DNA of 64,000 bases from Symbiodinium natans. Taxonomy: Eukaryota; Sar; Dinophyceae; Suessiales; Symbiodiniaceae. Positions 21,615 through 31,175 of the stretch are shown here, piece by piece. The notes beneath the pieces are model-generated. The model made no database searches, was not told the origin of the DNA, and saw only the letters and a program-made list of their open reading frames with translations. A program made the position numbers and the translations under genes. The DNA lies in NCBI GenBank assembly GCA_905221605.1, contig CAJNDS010002121.1, positions 397,501 through 461,500 on the forward strand, written 5' to 3'. The first letter of the stretch is position 1, and every line of letters begins with the position of its first letter.

Positions 21615-21705
21615 GGGATGTTATACACTAACAGCCCTGAATTGGGACTATAATTGGGGGTACAGTGATCCCTATCAAGGACCGTTAGTATAAGGGGAAC
21701 ATCCC
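21615..21705. mobile_element. MITE family A copy
   Basis: GGGATGTTATACACTAACAG and CGTTAGTATAAGGGGAACAT-CCC ends. Confidence 0.85.
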
Positions 21706-21733
21706 AACCCTAAACCCATGAATAGGCTTGCAG

Positions 21734-21834
21734 CTTGCCCTCGGATTCTTCCGTGCGCAGCGCCCTCGGCGTACGTTGGATTGCCAATTCACTCGCGAGG
21801 CAGGCTGCAAAGCGCTATCCTAAGCCGGCAGCCT
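21734..21834 (+). CDS. Candidate exon, unassigned
   Basis: Acceptor GCTTGCAG; frame LPSDSSVRSALGVRWIANSL and onward, donor T|GTCATGG. A second frame is also open, so frame choice is by composition only. Confidence 0.4.
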
Positions 21835-22257
21835 GTCATGGACCCTTTTAGCGAAAGGAGTCCCGAAATCTCTTAACAACTTGAATTCTAAACCCCACAC
21901 CCTAAACTCTACACCCTGAGCCCTACACCATATAAACCGTAAACACGGCTCTGGTGGTTGCGACCCAACGCAGATTTCTGCGTTTAGGGTTGGGATTAAG
22001 GTTTATTGTTTAGGGCTCAGGGGCCAGGGTCTAGGGCTTGTAGCGTTTCTGGCTCTGCAGGTGCTTTAGGTTCTTGGTTGTACAGGACTTACGGTCTGGG
22101 GCTTTGGGGTTCGCGTTTCAGGGACACGAGGACTCTGGCGTTTGTCCCTAGACCTAGCGAGCTATGTGCACAAGGGCTACTGGTTTGGCCTAAACCCCAA
22201 ACCCTAAACCTTAAACCCTAAACCCTAAACCCTAAACCCTACTTACACCCAATCCAG

Positions 22258-22347
22258 GGGTGCCAAGTGTCACAGTTGCCATTCTCCTCTCTTGTTTGGC
22301 CCAGTGGCAAGCACGCGGCCCAGCAGCTTGGCAGGGAAACCCTGAGG
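22258..22347 (+). CDS. Exon, unassigned
   Basis: C-strand repeat, acceptor AATCCAG, 30 codons (GCQVSQLPFSSLVWPSGKHA...), donor CTGAGG|GTTTAGGG, then G-strand repeat. Phase 0 at both ends. Confidence 0.5.
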
Positions 22348-22490
22348 GTTTAGGGTGTTTAGGTTGGTTTAGGGTTGTTTAGGGTTTAGGGTTTAGGGTT
22401 TAGGGTTTAGGGTTTAGGGTTCAGGGTCTAGGTTTTAGGGTCTAGGGTCTAGGGTTTAGGGTTTAGGGTTTAGGGTTGAGGGGTCACTAA
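22348..22490. repeat. G-strand telomere-like array
   Basis: TTTAGGG units with TCTAGGG variants, starting at the exon donor. Confidence 0.95.
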
Positions 22491-23299
22491 ACTTTAAGCC
22501 GAAACTTTGGTGGATTCGGGATACAGAGTTTAGTGTTTAGGGTTTAGGGAAGACCAGACCGCTAAAATCCTAATGTTAAGGCCTATCATATTTCGAAACA
22601 TCCGAGGCTGCTTGCCTGCTGCGAAATGTTGGACCTCTAGCCCAACTTTTTCTTCATAATGCTAGCTTATGAGAGTAGCTCAACATTTGGCTATACCGAC
22701 TATTGAGGCAAACCCTACACTTTCGGCTGAGGGCTCAGACCAACTTCCATAGAATGACGCTGACATGTTTGGGCGAATATGAGTTGGAATGAGCAGTTCT
22801 TTCACTTCAGGATTTTGGGCTTAGGGTTTAGGGTTGAGGGTTTCAGGGGGGGTAGTTTCCCTTATGAGAAGGCTGCTAATACGAACCTTATGCTGTTCAA
22901 AAGAGGCTTCTACAAACAGAAGCTCCTTACCTGTCACTGTTAGGCTTGAGGTGGTTTTAGGGGTTTTCAGGCTTTTAGCCCCTAAACCCTAAACCCTCAA
23001 CCCCAGGGTTAGGGTCATGGAGTTTGGACCCCAAATGCTAAACCTTAAGCCCTAAGCCCGAAACCCTGAACCCCCACATCCTCAACCCTTTCAGTTTAGA
23101 GGGTTTTCATGTTTAACCCTACACTCAGAACCCTAAACCCTAAACCCTGAACCCCCAAATCCTCAACCCTTTCAGTCTAGGAGATCCCATGCACAAGTTG
23201 AGGGGGCGCGGCAACCAGCTCCCCAATGGCTGCGCGATTCTTTGAAGCGGCCATTAGGGGTTCAGGGCCTGCACAGGGATGGTCGTCCGCCGTGGCGGT

Positions 23300-23402
23300 T
23301 ATAATCCTTAAAGGGTATGTAGGTGTGTCTATATATATATAGAGTATAGTCCCTTAAGGAAATGTATATATAGTATAGTCCCTTAAAGGATATGTAGGGG
23401 GA
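23300..23402. repeat. Short direct repeats with TA tract
   Basis: CCTTAAAGGGTATGTAGG and two copies of AGTATAGTCCCTTAA around a (TA)n core; probably the remains of a small palindromic element. Confidence 0.5.
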
Positions 23403-23902
23403 TATCCTCCCATCACCCTATTAGGGGTAGTTGGTGGGTGGAACAACCGGCATACGCCTTCCCATGTGCGTCTGTAGAGCTGTCGCCACTGCCTTGAGAG
23501 CTGGTATGGGGCACGCAGACGACGGATGCTTCCGAGTCAGGGTTTCTGAACTTCTAGGTTTTGAGTTGACATCTGAGTTGCTGGATTTTCCACCACCCCC
23601 TCAGCCACACCAACCCCCAAAATAAGCCCCTTCAAGCCCCACTCCCTCCTCTTCCCTGAAGTAGGTTTTAGGGTTGAAGAAGTTTCCTTGTCGTTGCCTG
23701 TCGAACCGTTGTTACAACTTAGAAGTTTACCGACAGGCTTCTAGCCCAACCCAATTTGAGGAGTACCGATTTTCTTAGTTCTCGTATCCTGACCCGTATC
23801 CCAAGAAAAAATATTGTTCAGGCTTTCAGCGCCTAGGTAGGGTTGGAACCGAAATTTCAAAGGAAGCCAGGCACTGCACATAGAACATACCGTAAACTTG
23901 AT

Positions 23903-24048
23903 GGGGGGGGGGGGGGGGGGGGGGGGGTTTCCGAAAATAGGGGTACCTTATTGTGGTGCTTGTCATAAGGGAATCCTATTATTTTGGGCTCTATCTATAT
24001 TGGGGGGGGGGTGGTTCCCTATTTTCGTAAACTCCCCCCCCCCCCCCA
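23903..24048. mobile_element. MITE family C copy flanked by poly-G and poly-C
   Basis: Run of G, then TTTCCGAAAATAGGGGTACC ... CCCTATTTTCGTAAACT, then a run of C. The homopolymers are complementary and extend the terminal inverted repeat. Related copies: 34316, 57480 (partial), 60163. Confidence 0.75.
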
Positions 24049-24107
24049 AGAACCCTAAACCCTAACCCTAAACCCTATACCGGGTCTTTGTCACGAATGA
24101 ACTTCAG

Positions 24108-24177
24108 GTGTGCCGAGCGCTCTGGGTACTTGGTACCTTTCACTCTCGGCTGTCAATTGCCTTCTCCGGGATTCCTG
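24108..24177 (+). CDS. Candidate exon, unassigned
   Basis: After CTTCAG: VCRALWVLGTFHSRLSIAFS then donor CCTG|GTTAGA. Partly hydrophobic. Confidence 0.35.
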
Positions 24178-24208
24178 GTTAGAATGCCCCGCCCCGTATA
24201 TGTATGAG

Positions 24209-24290
24209 GTTGAGTTTAGGGTTTAGGGTTTAGGGTTTAGGGTTTAGGGTTTAGGGTTTAGGGTTTAGGGTTTAGGGTTTAGAGTTTAGG
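24209..24290. repeat. (TTTAGGG)n array
   Basis: About 11 near-perfect units. Confidence 0.97.
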
Positions 24291-24967
24291 GATTCAGAGA
24301 ACTGACCATGTGTTTGGGTTTAGATGGTTGAGGGTCTAGGGAGGGTTTGGAAGCATTCTTGCGCCCATATCGCTACTTGCAAATGGCGTGTTCAGCTCTT
24401 CATCGTAGCTAGGAGATCGCTTGATGGGCAACAAAGGATGTGCTTGTCTGCACTTGCGCGGTTTTTTCATCAGTGCGCGGGTTATTTCGGGCAGTTTTTC
24501 AGTATGACACAACTTTTCCCATGGGCACTAATGGTCGCAAACGCAAAGCCCTAAACCCTAATCTCCGAAGCCTTGCTTACTTCCCTACCCGAAGCCCTGT
24601 CAAACCTGAACGCAGTGGCTATGGTTCGTGGTGTAGCTTTTTTTTTGTTCGGATTCTACTCCGTGCAAGCAAAATTTGGGCTCTATATGCTGACGGACTC
24701 GCTTAACTACCGACACCTTTCTGAAGCCTTGTGAAGCCCTATGCCTGAACCCTAAGTCCTAAACAAAGCTTAACCCGAAACCCTGAACCCGAAGCCCTAA
24801 ACCCAAAACCCTGAAACCCAAACACCTCAAACCTCCTGGCCTGGACCCTCGAGCTCTTACGGACGGCTCCCTAAGACACTCCAAGCCCACACAGCCCATG
24901 CAAAACGAAAGCCGTGAACCCCAAGACCCCAAGACCCTCAGCTCTTCTCCTCTGAGACGAAACCCTG

Positions 24968-25072
24968 AGGATTCATGTACCTAAGTAGGGAATACTTGGG
25001 CCGTAAAGTATTCTCTATGTAGGGACTTTGGGGCCCAAGTATTCCCTATCTAGGTACGTGGGCCCTTGGGGA
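24968..25072. mobile_element. MITE family B copy
   Basis: ATTCATGTACCTAAGTAGGG ... ACTTTGGGGCCCAAGTATTC ... GGTACGTGGGCCC, opposite internal orientation to the 12012 copy. Confidence 0.85.
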
Positions 25073-25314
25073 AAAGTCAAAGCCCCTAACGTTGAAGCCG
25101 CTTCAGAACCCTCCAAAACTTTCAGGTCTTTTAAAAAACCCTTATATAAATGAGTATGTATGCATATATAAATATATACATATATACATATACTGTATAA
25201 AATGCAAGGCACTTCCCTGCCCTAAAGCTTGAAGCCCCCTAAGCCCTAAACCCTAAACCCTAAACCCTAAACCCTAAACCCTAAACCCTAAACCCTAAAC
25301 CTTCAACTGCGAAG

Positions 25315-25392
25315 CTTGAGGCTTCCGCCCTGGCGAAGGCCCGAGTGCGCCCAAGGGCGCACAAGCGACGCAGGGGTCTCAGCACCGACTCT
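25315..25392 (+). CDS. Basic exon, unassigned
   Basis: Acceptor CTGCGAAG after (CCCTAAA)n; LEASALAKARVRPRAHKRRR and onward; donor TCT|GTAAGC, a strong consensus donor, then (TTTAGGG)n. The Arg/Lys cluster could be a nuclear localisation or RNA-binding segment. Confidence 0.55.
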
Positions 25393-25521
25393 GTAAGCTG
25401 GAGGGTTAGGGTTTAGGGTTTAGGGTTTAGGGTTTAGGGTTTAGGGTTTTAGGGTTTTAGGGTTTTAGGGTTTTAGGCGTTTAGGGTTTAGGGTTTAGGG
25501 CAACCAAGAGGGCATAACCTA

Positions 25522-25628
25522 AGGGTCCATGTACCTAAATAGGGCTTCCTTGGGCCTTCGAGTACTTCCTATATAGCGAGCTTGGGGCTCAAGTATATGA
25601 ATATAATAAGGTACATGGACCCCTAGGG
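25522..25628. mobile_element. MITE family B copy
   Basis: AGGGTCCATGTACCTAAATA ... AAGGTACATGGACCCCTAGG; near-perfect outer inverted repeat. Confidence 0.85.
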
Positions 25629-26079
25629 ATTTGCAATTCAAGTGCAAGGAACACCTGGGAATTTTCTAATCCGACTGCACTAAATGCATCATCTGGGCGG
25701 CCCAACGAGCGAACCCCGGATCTCTGAATCTGAATCTGCCTTAGAGGAGCTGAATGTGGGGGGCCAGTAAGCCTTAAAAGAATATGATCACACAAGTCAT
25801 TACAGTACTCTTTTTGCCGTGTTACGATTAATGCCTTTCCCACCGTGAGTCTAATGTATAGGGTTTGGGTTAAACCCTCGAACCCGAAACTAAAGCTTGG
25901 GTAAGTAATGGAAGTCACATGGTAATAACAACTCTAAGCCGCATCTCCACTTTGACACAAGTGGAGCCTCGTTTGACACCTCCTTGCTAAACCCCAAACC
26001 CTACCTAAACCCTAAACCCTAAACCCCAAACCCCAAACCCTAAACTTAGACAGGATCCAATCGACCTAAGCCCCTGCAG

Positions 26080-26166
26080 ACCCTCCGGGCCCTCGATCCT
26101 GCTTCATGCAGCAAGGAGCCCTGTGCCGAACAGAAGAACCTTTGCCCTGAAGCCTATATCCCATCG
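26080..26166 (+). CDS. Cys-rich exon, unassigned
   Basis: Acceptor CCCTGCAG, 29 codons including DPASCSKEPCAEQKNLCPEA, donor CCATCG|GTTTAGGG. Phase 0 at both ends; C-strand left and G-strand right. Three cysteines suggest a secreted or luminal disulfide module, perhaps related to 20030. Confidence 0.6.
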
Positions 26167-26235
26167 GTTTAGGGTTTAGGGTTTAGGGTTTAGGGTTTAG
26201 GGTTTAGGGTTTAGGGTTTAGGGTTTAGGGTTTAC
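26167..26235. repeat. (TTTAGGG)n array
   Basis: About 9 perfect units starting at the exon donor. Confidence 0.97.
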
Positions 26236-26251
26236 GGCCTCAAGCGTAAAG

Positions 26252-26344
26252 CCGTCTAGGGAGCCCAAAGCCAACCGAAACGCTAAGCCCCAGGTCGAGC
26301 CCACCAGCACCGGAGCCTACCCGAACTCAGGCCCAGAAAAAAGG
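26252..26344 (+). CDS. Proline-rich exon, unassigned
   Basis: After GTAAAG, one base then RLGSPKPTETLSPRSSPPAP and onward to a Lys-rich end; donor uncertain (GATTTAGGG). Disordered linker composition. Confidence 0.4.
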
Positions 26345-27117
26345 GATTTAGGGATTTAGGGTTTAGGGTTTGGGGTTTAGGGTTTAGGGTTTAGGGTTTG
26401 GGGTTTAGGGTTTAGGGTTTAGGGTTTAGGGTTTAGGGTTTGGGGCTTAGGGTTTGGGTTTAGGGTTTGGGTTTAGGGTTTGGGGTGTGTGCAAACAGTC
26501 ACTCGGACGGTCTCGGAGCATCCACGTGGGGACTGATTGCGAAATTAGCGATTCTATCTGTGGACTCGCCTTGACACCTTTTATGGGGTTTAATATGTAC
26601 AGAAGCCATCTCCCCAATTCTCTGCCCCTAAATCCTAAACCCGAGGCCCTAAACCCGAAACCTAACCCGAAGTCAAGACACACGACGACGAAGCCCTAAA
26701 CCTACGGGTGCGCAGGTCTGGCAAGGTCAAGACAAGCAAGACTGCCCCACATCTTAAGTCCTTAAGGGCAACCCAAAACTCCAATAGTCCAAACCCCAAA
26801 ATTTCAAAACCAAAGGATATCCGACTGCAAAACCCTCAGGAGTGGTTGGGTACACAGGCCTCCATGAGTGTCCCAGCATCCCTTGTTCCTGACCCCTCTA
26901 CCCCTGAACCCGGAAACCTCTTGTAAGTGCTTTGGCGGCTTACAGCTTTGGGCTCGAAGACCCTATGGTTTGGCAGCGACATTGAGCGACTCAGCGGTCA
27001 AAGTAGCTAATTATTATACGAGGTTCTTGTCAGCCGGACGGACTGTACGTGAGTGTTGTACCCCAGTATCGAACTTTGCACCAAGGTGCCTGTCCCAGTT
27101 GTGTCTCTTCCGATTCT

Positions 27118-27150
27118 GTAGTAACTGCTTTTTTGCAGCACGCTTGTGAG
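27118..27150 (+). promoter_or_regulatory. Probable spliced-leader acceptor and short 5' UTR of the ankyrin gene
   Basis: CTGCTTTTTTGCAG (AG at 27137-27138) lies 12 nt before the ATG at 27151. A pyrimidine tract plus AG just upstream of the start fits dinoflagellate spliced-leader trans-splicing. Confidence 0.5.
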
Positions 27151-27474
27151 ATGGAGACCGCCTCTGAACTTTCCGAAGATGTGCTGCGCGTTTGGCAGAC
27201 TTCGGGAAGCCTGCTGGCCGCCATTCCTCAAAAAGAGGCAACGCAAAAGCTGCAGGACGTGCGGTCGCTTAAGCGGCATTTGCAAGGCCTGTGCGGGCTG
27301 CCGCGCTTCAGGCAGCGACTGCTCCATGAGGACACACCCCTGGAGGATGAAAACAAGCTTCTCAGCCAAAGGCTTCCTACGGATCTTCAGCTCGTTTTGC
27401 TGAGTTTTGCCTCTGTGTCCGGCAGGCAGAGGGACGACCTTACAAATGCGGCTGCTTTTGGCCGAGCCTCTGAG
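27151..27474 (+). CDS. Ubiquitin-like/ankyrin protein, exon 1
   Basis: 108 codons from METASELSEDVLRVW to GRASE. Residues about 30-95 form a ubiquitin-like module (VRSLKRHLQGLCGLPRFRQR, then LPTDLQLVLLSF), the N-terminal layout of many dinoflagellate ankyrin proteins, where it precedes ankyrin repeats. This Met is preferred over the upstream one (27049) because the conserved module starts right after it and a splice acceptor lies 12 nt upstream. The exon ends at GAG, where a 119-bp intron with inverted-repeat ends begins. The gene is compact, GC-rich and free of telomeric repeat, unlike its neighbours, suggesting recent arrival, perhaps by retroposition. Likely a protein-binding scaffold; partner unknown. 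Confidence 0.8.
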
Positions 27475-27593
27475 GCTTGGTAGTTGAGTGGTAGCCTTTA
27501 CACTTTCCTTTTTGGTTATGGGTTCCCTTAATTCAGTAAACCCAACACAAACAAGGGTTGCCCTTATGACAGTATAGTTCCTGGGCTACCAAG
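27475..27593 (+). other. Introner-like intron with inverted-repeat ends and a short direct duplication
   Basis: Starts GCTTGGTAG (GC donor) and ends CTACCAAG (AG acceptor). CTTGGTAG and CTACCAAG are exact inverted repeats located at the splice sites. The bases GAG flank both sides, as expected of a target-site duplication. Removing it restores the frame between GRASE and VESILL. A second inverted pair (GGTAGCC, GGCTACC) overlaps the ends. Confidence 0.7.
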
Positions 27594-28349
27594 GAGGTTG
27601 AGAGCATTCTTCTGCGACCCCAGGATCCCGATTTGACCAGCGAAGCCACGGGGGAGACGCCCCTCCTTGCCGCAACGCGGCGCGGCCACGCGGAGATTTC
27701 GCGCTTGCTGCTGGAGGCCGGGGCGGACCCGAACCTGATGAGTGTACATTGGACACCCCTCACACATGCATCCGCGGAAGGCCATGCCGGCCTCGTGCGC
27801 TTGCTCCTAGAGGCCCGGGCTGACACAGAGGTCCGCATCCGCAAGGCTCACGGAACAGCTCTGCTGTTCGCAGTGCAGCACGGGCATGTCGCAGTCGTAC
27901 AGTTGCTGCTCGGTTTTGGTGCCGACACCGACGGCAGGAGCAACTATGACAGCAGCGAGACACCGCTCATTCGTGCATCGACTGAGGGCCACACAGACAT
28001 AGCACGCTTACTCTTAAAGGCCAAAGCCGACAAGGATGCCACGGACAGCTCTGGGGCCACGGCGCTAATGTTTGCATCCAGCAGGGGCCAGACCGAAATT
28101 GTGGGCGATCTCCTGTCAGCGGGAGCTGCGATGGATGTGGCAAGCACCCGAAAAACCCTCCTCTTGTGCAACAAGACGGGCCAGACGGCACTCATTCAAG
28201 CCTCATATGCTGGCAGGCTGGACATCGTACGGTTGCTTTTGCAGGCCAAGGCCAACAAAGATTTGGTCAACAGCCTGGGCGAAAGTGCATTGGACTGCGC
28301 AACAAGGCAAGGCCAGACGGCCATCGTGCAGTTGCTACGTGCAGCTTAG
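27594..28349 (+). CDS. Ubiquitin-like/ankyrin protein, exon 2 (seven ankyrin repeats)
   Basis: 251 codons to TAG. Seven ankyrin-type repeats are visible: GETPLLAATRRGHAEISRLL, then HWTPLTHASAEGH, GTALLFAVQHGH, ETPLIRASTEGH, ATALMFASSRGQ, QTALIQASYAGR and ESALDCATRQGQ, most followed by LLL.A.A. Ankyrin repeats bind proteins; no enzymatic domain is attached. The sixth repeat carries an insertion (STRKTLLLCNK). With exon 1 the protein is about 359 residues. Confidence 0.88.
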   Translation, partial: EVESILLRPQDPDLTSEATGETPLLAATRRGHAEISRLLLEAGADPNLMSVHWTPLTHASAEGHAGLVRLLLEARADTEVRIRKAHGTALLFAVQHGHVAVVQLLLGFGADTDGRSNYDSSETPLIRASTEGHTDIARLLLKAKADKDATDSSGATALMFASSRGQTEIVGDLLSAGAAMDVASTRKTLLLCNKTGQTALIQASYAGRLDIVRLLLQAKANKDLVNSLGESALDCATRQGQTAIVQLLRAA

Positions 28350-28728
28350 CCGCTTCAGGAAAAGGTGCGGTTATGTCCAGAGGAGGGAGGGTTAAACACA
28401 AGAGTCTCGAAAATCGAGGTTGGAATTGTTCGCGTCAAGTACTACCTAAAACCGCAGGTTGAGGGGTTTAGGGCCTAGGACTTTAAGGCTTGAGGTGCTG
28501 CCTGAATCAGAAGCCTCAGTCCCTGACAATACCCTTAGCCAAAGCCAAAACCCCGCAGCTAGCGATACCCTGCAAGCTTTAGACCCTATAAACCCTCACA
28601 GTTAGCGATGGTTACCCTATAAATCTTAAAAGCCTAAACCGCCAAACCCTCAACCCTTACTATACCCTGACCCCTAAACCCTTACGAAACTGTAAATGTC
28701 CGAAGCCCGAAGCTCCAGATAGCACCCT

Positions 28729-28856
28729 AAGGGTCCACGTAGCTAAATACTTCCTACACAAGGACTTTGGGGCCCAAGCATGTAATAATTAGGTGCAAGC
28801 CCTAAACCCTAAACCCTAAACCCTAAACCCTTTTTCTTGGGTGCTTGGACCCTTAG
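28729..28856. mobile_element. MITE family B copy split by a (CCCTAAA)n tract
   Basis: Left part GGGTCCACGTAGCTAAATAC ... GGGGCCCAAGCATG, right end GCTTGGACCCTTAGGG, with CCCTAAA units inserted at 28800-28830 before the right end. Confidence 0.75.
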
Positions 28857-28878
28857 GGGCAAGTGTGAGTCCTGGCAG

Positions 28879-28923
28879 CAGGCGCCCCCAGCCGAGCCCA
28901 AGGTGCCAGGCCTTGTGGGGGTC
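28879..28923 (+). CDS. Exon, unassigned (Pro-rich)
   Basis: Acceptor CTGGCAG; 15 codons QAPPAEPKVPGLVGV; donor GTC|GTTTAAG; G-strand repeat follows. Confidence 0.45.
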
Positions 28924-29234
28924 GTTTAAGAACCCAACTGTAGGGTTTAGGGCCAGTTTAGGGTTTAGGGTTTAGGGTTTAGAGTTTAGGGTTTCTGGTC
29001 TTAGGGTTTCGGGCTTTTGGGGTTTTGGGGTTGTAGGGTTTAAGTGTTTCATGCGGGGTCTAGGGTTTAGGGTCTTGGGGGTTGAGGGTTCAGGAGTTCA
29101 GGGCCCGAGTTACACGAATTTAGGGCCTTGGCTTTTCTTAACTCTCTGAAAGCCATCCTGGACAACTACGACGGAAAGTGCGGGCTCGGGTCCACTTACA
29201 GTGGACTACAAGGCAGCTTTCGCAAAGATCCCAG

Positions 29235-29383
29235 CTGAAACAGTTGAAGAACAAGTGTTTTAAGCTCCGCGAAGAGGGAGAGGAGACGAGTACTACCCTG
29301 TTTCCTGCACAAGAGGAAGTATGGGGAGATCTGCAAAGACATTGATGGCAAAGTCATCACTTTGGGTGCCTTCAACATAAAAG
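29235..29383 (+). pseudogene. Coding-like block with a frameshift
   Basis: After CCCAG the frame reads LKQLKNKCFKLREEGEE; about 50 bp later a different frame reads LHKRKYGEICKDIDGKVITL and onward to a GTGCGAC donor. Both look like real protein, so a one-base indel or an unseen splice separates them. Function not recognised. Confidence 0.4.
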
Positions 29384-29419
29384 GTGCGACAGTCCATTGC
29401 GACCTAGGACCGGGAGTAG

Positions 29420-29545
29420 GCCCTGTTGTCCTTTTTTTAGGGTTGGGGTTCCCTCATAATCCCCTTAAAACCAGAAAGTGCACCGCTTTTTATTCCTAGG
29501 TTACTCCTGGGTCTAGCGACCCATAGTGTTGTGGACTAAGCGCTA
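29420..29545. mobile_element. Interspersed element family D copy
   Basis: Shares GGTTCCCTCATAATCCCCTT-type sequence, then AAAACCAGAAAGTGCACC, TTATTCCTAGGTTACTC and GACCCATAGTGTTGTGG, with copies at 58505 and 58908. About 125 bp with partial inverted ends. Confidence 0.6.
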
Positions 29546-29804
29546 GACACCAGACAAAGCCTTCTGCTAAGCCCCCCAAACTTCTCGACCCATGAGCCTC
29601 CAAGCCCTGAACCCCTAATCTTTTAAAACGAACTTTCGCAGTGCCCCCCTAACTTCCGCAAAACAAGTTAAAGCCTTGCCCCTGAACCCCTAAGCCCACA
29701 ACCTAGGGTTTAGGGTTTAGGGTTGAGGGCTGCCCGAAGCAAACCCCTCATCAGACTCGGGTTTGTAAGCCGACATGTGTTGGGCAGCTCACTTTTGGTC
29801 CGCC

Positions 29805-29945
29805 TGAAATACTTGGAGGTTCACGGTACTTATGAACCAATTATAGCTGTACTCATAACTCACTTGTAAGCCCCTTGAGTGCCCTAGTATGGTTATAAGT
29901 ACAGTGAATATTGGCTGATGAGTACCATGAACCTCCCAGTATCCG
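29805..29945. mobile_element. Nested palindromic elements (family E inside another)
   Basis: Outer arms AATACTTGGAGGTTCACGGT and CATGAACCTCCCAGTAT enclose an inner element from CTGTACTCATAACTCACTTG to TGGTTATAAGTACAG. The inner element recurs at 63350-63415 (CTGTACTTATAACCCACCTA ... GGTTATAAGTACAG). Confidence 0.75.
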
Positions 29946-30177
29946 TATAATGTTCCACAGGGGGCTCCGGGTTATCGCGCGACCTACCCCAAACCTAAAG
30001 GCCCTGCGAGACCTAAACAACCCTACGTAGAAACCCGAACCTTCTCAATGCGTACTGTAATCCCAGAAAAATTAAAAGCCGTTAGATCCAGTTCTTCGTT
30101 CTTCGAGTTGGTGTTAAGAGTTTCCTTAAAGGGACCCCCAGCGTGGGTACCCTAAACCCTACGCCCAAAACCGCTAG

Positions 30178-30262
30178 GCTGGAAGGACTTCGAGGCGCGA
30201 ATTCAAGAGGCCAGACACGTGGAGGCTTTTAAGATTCAAGAGAGGGCAGCAGCAAATTTAGG
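30178..30262 (+). CDS. Helical exon, unassigned
   Basis: Acceptor CCGCTAG; two bases then WKDFEARIQEARHVEAFKIQ and onward; donor near AGG|GTTCCCC. Coiled-coil-like. The frame stays open into the adjoining MITE B copy. Confidence 0.5.
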
Positions 30263-30272
30263 GTTCCCCAAT

Positions 30273-30396
30273 GAAGGGTCCGTGTACCCAAAGAGGGCGT
30301 ACTGGGTTTGGTGTTTAGGGTGTTAGGGAACACATGGGCGTTTGTTATACAGGGGCTTTGGGGCCCAAGTCTGTTGAGGTACATGGACCCTTAGGG
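30273..30396. mobile_element. MITE family B copy
   Basis: GAAGGGTCCGTGTACCCAAA ... GGGGCCCAAGTCTG ... GGTACATGGACCCTTAGGG, with an enlarged loop containing GTTTAGGGTGTTAGGG. Confidence 0.75.
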
Positions 30397-30539
30397 GTGA
30401 GGGTTTTGCGTTCAGTGGGTTTAAGAGGTACGTGGCGAGGGTCATGGGGTTTTGAACAGCTTTACGGGATTCCGGGGCTCGGGCAGGGTAGGGTTCCATA
30501 GTGTTTAGAGGTCTCTAGGGTTTCTGTTAGGGTCGAGAA

Positions 30540-31100
30540 ACCCTGAACCCTAAACCGTAAACCCCTAAACCCCATTCCGAAGCCCCAAATGCTCAACCCT
30601 AACAGGGGATATGGTGGCTGGGATCCGCAACCCTAAGCTCTCAATCCTAAACCCTCAATCCTAAACCCCCTCAAGCCTAAACCCTCAACCCTAAACCCTA
30701 ACCCCCCTAAACCCTGAACCCTGAACCCTCAGCCCATCCCTAAACCCTACACCCCTCAACCCTGAAGCCTCACGCCTAAACCCTCAACCCTCAACCCCTG
30801 CAGCCCGTAAACCTTCAACCCTCAGCCCTAAACCCGACACCCCCTCCACCCTAAACCCTAAACCCTAAACCCTAAACCCTAAACCCTAAACCCTAAACCC
30901 TAAACCCTAAACCCTAAACCCTAAACCCTAAACCCTAAACCCCTAAAACTAAACCCTAAACCCTAAACCTAAACCCTAAACCCTAAACCCTAAACCCTAA
31001 ACCCTAAACCCTAAACCCTAAACCCTAAACCCTAAACCCTAGACCCTAAACCCTGAACCCTGAACCCTAAACCCTAAACCCTAAACCATAAACCCTATTC
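30540..31100. repeat. C-strand telomere-like array
   Basis: Degenerate to about 30840, then nearly perfect (CCCTAAA)n to about 31095 with rare CCCCTAAAA and CCTAAA irregularities. The longest clean tract in the window. Confidence 0.97.
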
Positions 31101-31109
31101 CTGACCCAG

Positions 31110-31175
31110 GGTGCCGAGCTGTGCCTGGCAGATGTGCCTTGGCCTCCGGCGCCGCCCGCCACCGTGCAAGGGCCT
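31110..31175 (+). CDS. Exon, unassigned (Pro/Ala-rich)
   Basis: Acceptor GACCCAG after (CCCTAAA)n; GAELCLADVPWPPAPPATVQ then GC donor or TAG; followed by a poly-G run of about 21. Confidence 0.45.
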
